Shown here in pieces: positions 61,193 through 64,000 of a stretch of DNA of 64,000 nucleotides. Source of the stretch: Vibrio sp. UBA2441 (GTDB taxonomy: Bacteria; Pseudomonadota; Gammaproteobacteria; Enterobacterales; Vibrionaceae). Under the pieces are notes generated by a model. The model saw only the letters and a program-made list of their open reading frames with translations, did not search any database and was not told where the DNA came from. How positions within the stretch are numbered: position 1 is the stretch's first letter; each line of letters begins with the position of its first letter. The stretch covers positions 47,152-111,151 of the forward strand of contig DDQN01000056.1 in the NCBI GenBank assembly GCA_002342685.1, written 5' to 3'. Made by a program: the position numbers and the translations under genes.

Positions 61193-63976
61193 ATGACCAG
61201 ATATGGCTTACGTGCCCGTGTTATAACATTAACTTTAGCGCCAACTTTAATTATTGGCCTATTATTGAGCGCATTCTTTACCTCAAATCGCTATAACGAT
61301 TTGGAAACACAGCTTATTTCATCTGGTGCTAGCATATTAGAACCACTCGCTATTGCCAGTGAATATGGAATGACTCAGCAAAGCCATGAAGCTGTAAGAA
61401 GGATCATCAGCTACGCTCATCGAAAAAACTCTAAAACGGTAAGAAGTATTGCTGTATTTGATACCAGCCATCAGCTTTTTGTTACCTCAAACTTTCACCC
61501 AAATTTTGAAGAGCTCACTTTTCCTGGCGACAAGCCCATCCCTCTACTTACTAATATCGAAATATTAGACTCTCGATTAATTTTAAGAGCACCTATTTTA
61601 GCAGAAGGTACATTTTCCCAACAGAATGGTAATCAAACAGAACTTAATCAACCACTTGGCTATATTGCGATGGAGCTTGACATGTCTCCGCTTCGCCTAC
61701 AGCAATATAAGGAGATATTTTCTGCATTAATTGTGTTGATATCGGGACTAGGATTGTCTGGTTTTTTTGCCTACCGATTAATGCACGACGTTACTCAACC
61801 CATTACCAATATGCAAAATACCGTTGACAGAATTCGTCGAGGTCACCTCGATTCCCGTATAGAGGGAAAAATGCATGGTGAGCTGGACTCATTAAAAAAT
61901 GGTATTAACGCCATGGCGATGTCTTTATCTGAATATCATGTGGAGATGCAACATAGTATCGATCAGGCGACTTCCGACTTGCGGGAAACGCTGGAGCAGT
62001 TAGAAATTCAAAACGTTGAACTGGATATCGCTAAAAAACGAGCACAGGAAGCGGCCAGAGTAAAATCAGAGTTTTTAGCGAATATGTCTCACGAGTTAAG
62101 AACACCTCTGAATGGTGTTATAGGCTTTACACGGCAGATGTTAAAAACGAGTCTTACCTCCAGTCAAACAGATTACCTGCAAACCATCGAACGTTCAGCG
62201 AATAACCTATTAAGTATTATTAATGACATTTTGGATTTTTCTAAATTAGAAGCAGGCAAATTGCTTCTGGAAAACATCCCGTTTGAATTTCAAGAAAGCC
62301 TAGAGGAAGTGGTGAGTCTGCAAGCTACTTCTGCCCATGAAAAAGGACTGGAAATCACCCTAAAAGTTGATCCAAAAATACCAGCAGGTGTGATTGGCGA
62401 TCCTTTGAGAATTCAGCAAGTACTGACTAACTTAGTAGGAAATTCAATTAAATTTACCGAGCGCGGTAATATTGATATTAGTGTAGAGCTTCGTTCCAAG
62501 AAAGACGATATCGTTGAACTTCAGTTTATGGTCAGAGATACCGGCATTGGCATTTCTGAGAGACAGCAATCCCAGTTATTCCAAGCATTTAGTCAAGCAG
62601 ATGCCAGTATTTCTCGTCGTTATGGCGGTACTGGACTTGGTTTGGTCATTACCCAAAAACTGGTAGGCCAGATGGGCGGTGAAATTAGCTTAACAAGTCG
62701 CCTGCACCAGGGCTCCACATTCTGGTTTACTCTTCAGCTAGCCATAACTGATCTCCCTCAGCTACACCTAATAGAAAGCCAATACCTTCTTAACCAAAAG
62801 GTCCTGTTGATTGAGCCCAATATGCAGGCCGCCTCTATAATTCAGCAGCAGCTAGGTCAGGAAGGTCTGAGGGTAACCTATCAAACCAGCGTTCCGGATC
62901 AGTTTGAAATGCAAGACTGCGTGCTATTGAACTTATCTCCTAAGAAAATCAATGATTTAGAAGAGGTACAATCTTGGGTTGAAACCGCCCAAAAATACGC
63001 TCAGCAAGTTATTGTCGCTACACCAAGTACCGAGCTAGCGTTGGCAGAAAAACTCAATACTACGTATCATATTCAGTGTCTGACTAAACCTATCTCTCGC
63101 CGCAAACTACTCGCTGCGCTGGCAAAACATCAACAGAAAGCTGGCGTATTGCCCTCAGAAATCAAACCGCAATCTTCACTGGATGAAAAGCTAGCGCTGA
63201 CTGTCATGGCTGTAGACGATAACCCTGCGAACCTAAAACTCATTACGGCGCTATTGTCTGAGCGGGTAGAGCATGTCGTTTCCTGTTCCAGTGGCAAAAA
63301 ATCAGTCGAAGCAGCCAAAAAACAGAAATTTGATATTGTTCTTATGGATATTCAAATGCCGCATATGGATGGGGTTACCGCTGGTAAAAATATCCGACAA
63401 ACAGTGTTAAACAAAGATACACCTGTCATTGCAGTGACAGCACATGCCATGAGTGGTGAAAGAGACCGCCTACTTAATGCAGGCATGGATGACTACCTAA
63501 CTAAACCCATTGAAGAGCATATTCTTCAACAAGTTCTTGTGCACTGGAACCCAAATACCAGCGAAGATGAAGTGGATAAAATTGAGCTGCCTATTGAGGT
63601 TGAACCATCGGAAACAAGCAGTGAAAATCCAGACGTAATCGTTGATTGGCAAGCCGCTCTAAAACAGGCAGCCAATAAAGAAGATCTCGCAAAAGAGATG
63701 TTAGCGATGCTTATTGAGTTTATTGGTGAAGTTAATGATGTTGTAGAAAAAGCATTAGATGATGAAAATTACTCTACCGAAGAGTTAACTCACTTTATCC
63801 ATAAACTTCATGGAAGTTGTTCTTATAGTGGAGTACCAAAACTAAAGGCTGTTTGTGCTCAGTTAGAAAAATCGCTTCGATCAGGGATGAGTATTGCCGA
63901 TATTGAACCTGAGCTTTTTGAGCTGCAGGACGAAATGGAAAAAGTGCTCGCCACTGCGGAATTGTATTTGGCTTAA
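61193..63976 (+). CDS. barA: Hybrid sensor kinase BarA
   Basis: A 927-residue membrane kinase of the BarA/UvrY (VarS/VarA) system, which drives CsrB-type RNAs and the carbon-storage switch. Two membrane helices (about 10-28 and 175-197), HAMP (about 198-250), HisKA with the block MSHELRTPLNGVIGF (about 301-315), HATPase with DTGIGI and GTGLGL, a degenerate receiver-like segment, a receiver with the phospho-acceptor in DIVLMDIQMPHMDG and an HPt domain with His in FIHKLHGSCSYSG. The frame is complete; the stop is at 63974-63976. In E. coli the signal is short-chain carboxylic acids; UvrY is not in this window. Confidence 0.97.
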   Translation: MTRYGLRARVITLTLAPTLIIGLLLSAFFTSNRYNDLETQLISSGASILEPLAIASEYGMTQQSHEAVRRIISYAHRKNSKTVRSIAVFDTSHQLFVTSNFHPNFEELTFPGDKPIPLLTNIEILDSRLILRAPILAEGTFSQQNGNQTELNQPLGYIAMELDMSPLRLQQYKEIFSALIVLISGLGLSGFFAYRLMHDVTQPITNMQNTVDRIRRGHLDSRIEGKMHGELDSLKNGINAMAMSLSEYHVEMQHSIDQATSDLRETLEQLEIQNVELDIAKKRAQEAARVKSEFLANMSHELRTPLNGVIGFTRQMLKTSLTSSQTDYLQTIERSANNLLSIINDILDFSKLEAGKLLLENIPFEFQESLEEVVSLQATSAHEKGLEITLKVDPKIPAGVIGDPLRIQQVLTNLVGNSIKFTERGNIDISVELRSKKDDIVELQFMVRDTGIGISERQQSQLFQAFSQADASISRRYGGTGLGLVITQKLVGQMGGEISLTSRLHQGSTFWFTLQLAITDLPQLHLIESQYLLNQKVLLIEPNMQAASIIQQQLGQEGLRVTYQTSVPDQFEMQDCVLLNLSPKKINDLEEVQSWVETAQKYAQQVIVATPSTELALAEKLNTTYHIQCLTKPISRRKLLAALAKHQQKAGVLPSEIKPQSSLDEKLALTVMAVDDNPANLKLITALLSERVEHVVSCSSGKKSVEAAKKQKFDIVLMDIQMPHMDGVTAGKNIRQTVLNKDTPVIAVTAHAMSGERDRLLNAGMDDYLTKPIEEHILQQVLVHWNPNTSEDEVDKIELPIEVEPSETSSENPDVIVDWQAALKQAANKEDLAKEMLAMLIEFIGEVNDVVEKALDDENYSTEELTHFIHKLHGSCSYSGVPKLKAVCAQLEKSLRSGMSIADIEPELFELQDEMEKVLATAELYLA

Positions 63977-64000
63977 TGGGTTATGGGCTATGGGCTATGG
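63977..64000. repeat. Start of a GGGYTAT heptamer repeat after barA
   Basis: GGGTTAT followed by GGGCTAT twice, running off the right edge of the window. This is the complement-type orientation of the units at 43853 and 28621. Confidence 0.7.

Overview
The window looks like a chromosomal segment of a Vibrio (Vibrionaceae). The evidence is gene content and sequence: arcA next to arcB, gltBD, thrABC with its leader, a grcA-nfo-ung block, a DUF3545 protein, and the long run barA / rlmD-relA-mazG / pyrG-eno / ftsB-ispD-ispF-truD-surE-pcm-nlpD-rpoS / mutS. Many proteins match the Escherichia coli orthologues residue for residue around their active sites. The species cannot be named from the sequence alone. 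No rRNA, tRNA, CRISPR array or insertion sequence was seen.

Layout. 1-2.2 kb: 5' end of recJ with dsbC and xerD. 2.3-9.0 kb: fldB, brnQ, trmN, srmB, yaaA and an alanine/sodium symporter. 9.0-9.8 kb: a gene-poor 0.8 kb stretch. 9.8-13.5 kb: DUF3545, a hemerythrin, ung, a 36-codon small ORF, nfo and grcA, the last behind two FNR boxes. 13.5-20.7 kb: an AT-rich accessory block. 20.8-25.8 kb: thrC, thrB, thrA, attenuator and leader peptide. 26-33.9 kb: a small outer-membrane barrel, an RraA-like protein, DUF3293, arcA, arcB, a PAS-GGDEF protein and yhcC. 34.4-43.8 kb: gltBD, mtnN, cbiB, btuF and a TRIC-type channel. 43.9-64 kb: pncC, mutS, rpoS and the stress/cell-division/isoprenoid block, eno, pyrG, mazG, relA, rlmD and barA.

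The standout is the accessory block between grcA and thrC. It reads as a complete, apparently undescribed RiPP (ribosomally made, post-translationally modified peptide) system. One arm (minus strand) encodes a CvaA-like membrane fusion protein, a C39-peptidase ABC exporter with its catalytic residues intact, and an 88-residue membrane protein that could give immunity. The divergent arm (plus strand) encodes a radical SAM/SPASM maturase, a 53-residue precursor with a double-glycine leader, and a membrane-anchored metzincin-like metallopeptidase. The core of the precursor is rich in His and Arg and carries a repeated His-Ala-Arg motif. The simplest model is: the rSAM enzyme cross-links or otherwise modifies the core, the C39 domain cuts after Gly-Gly during export, and the metallopeptidase trims the product or acts on a partner outside the cytoplasm.

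A second unusual theme is a family of heptamer tandem repeats (CCCRTAA-like) at five intergenic sites, each at a gene 3' end and often forming hairpin or terminator arms. Other points of interest are two FNR boxes at grcA spaced as in E. coli yfiD, a consensus FNR box upstream of arcA, an ArcB lacking the second of the two redox cysteines of E. coli, and a DsbC with an apparent lipobox.
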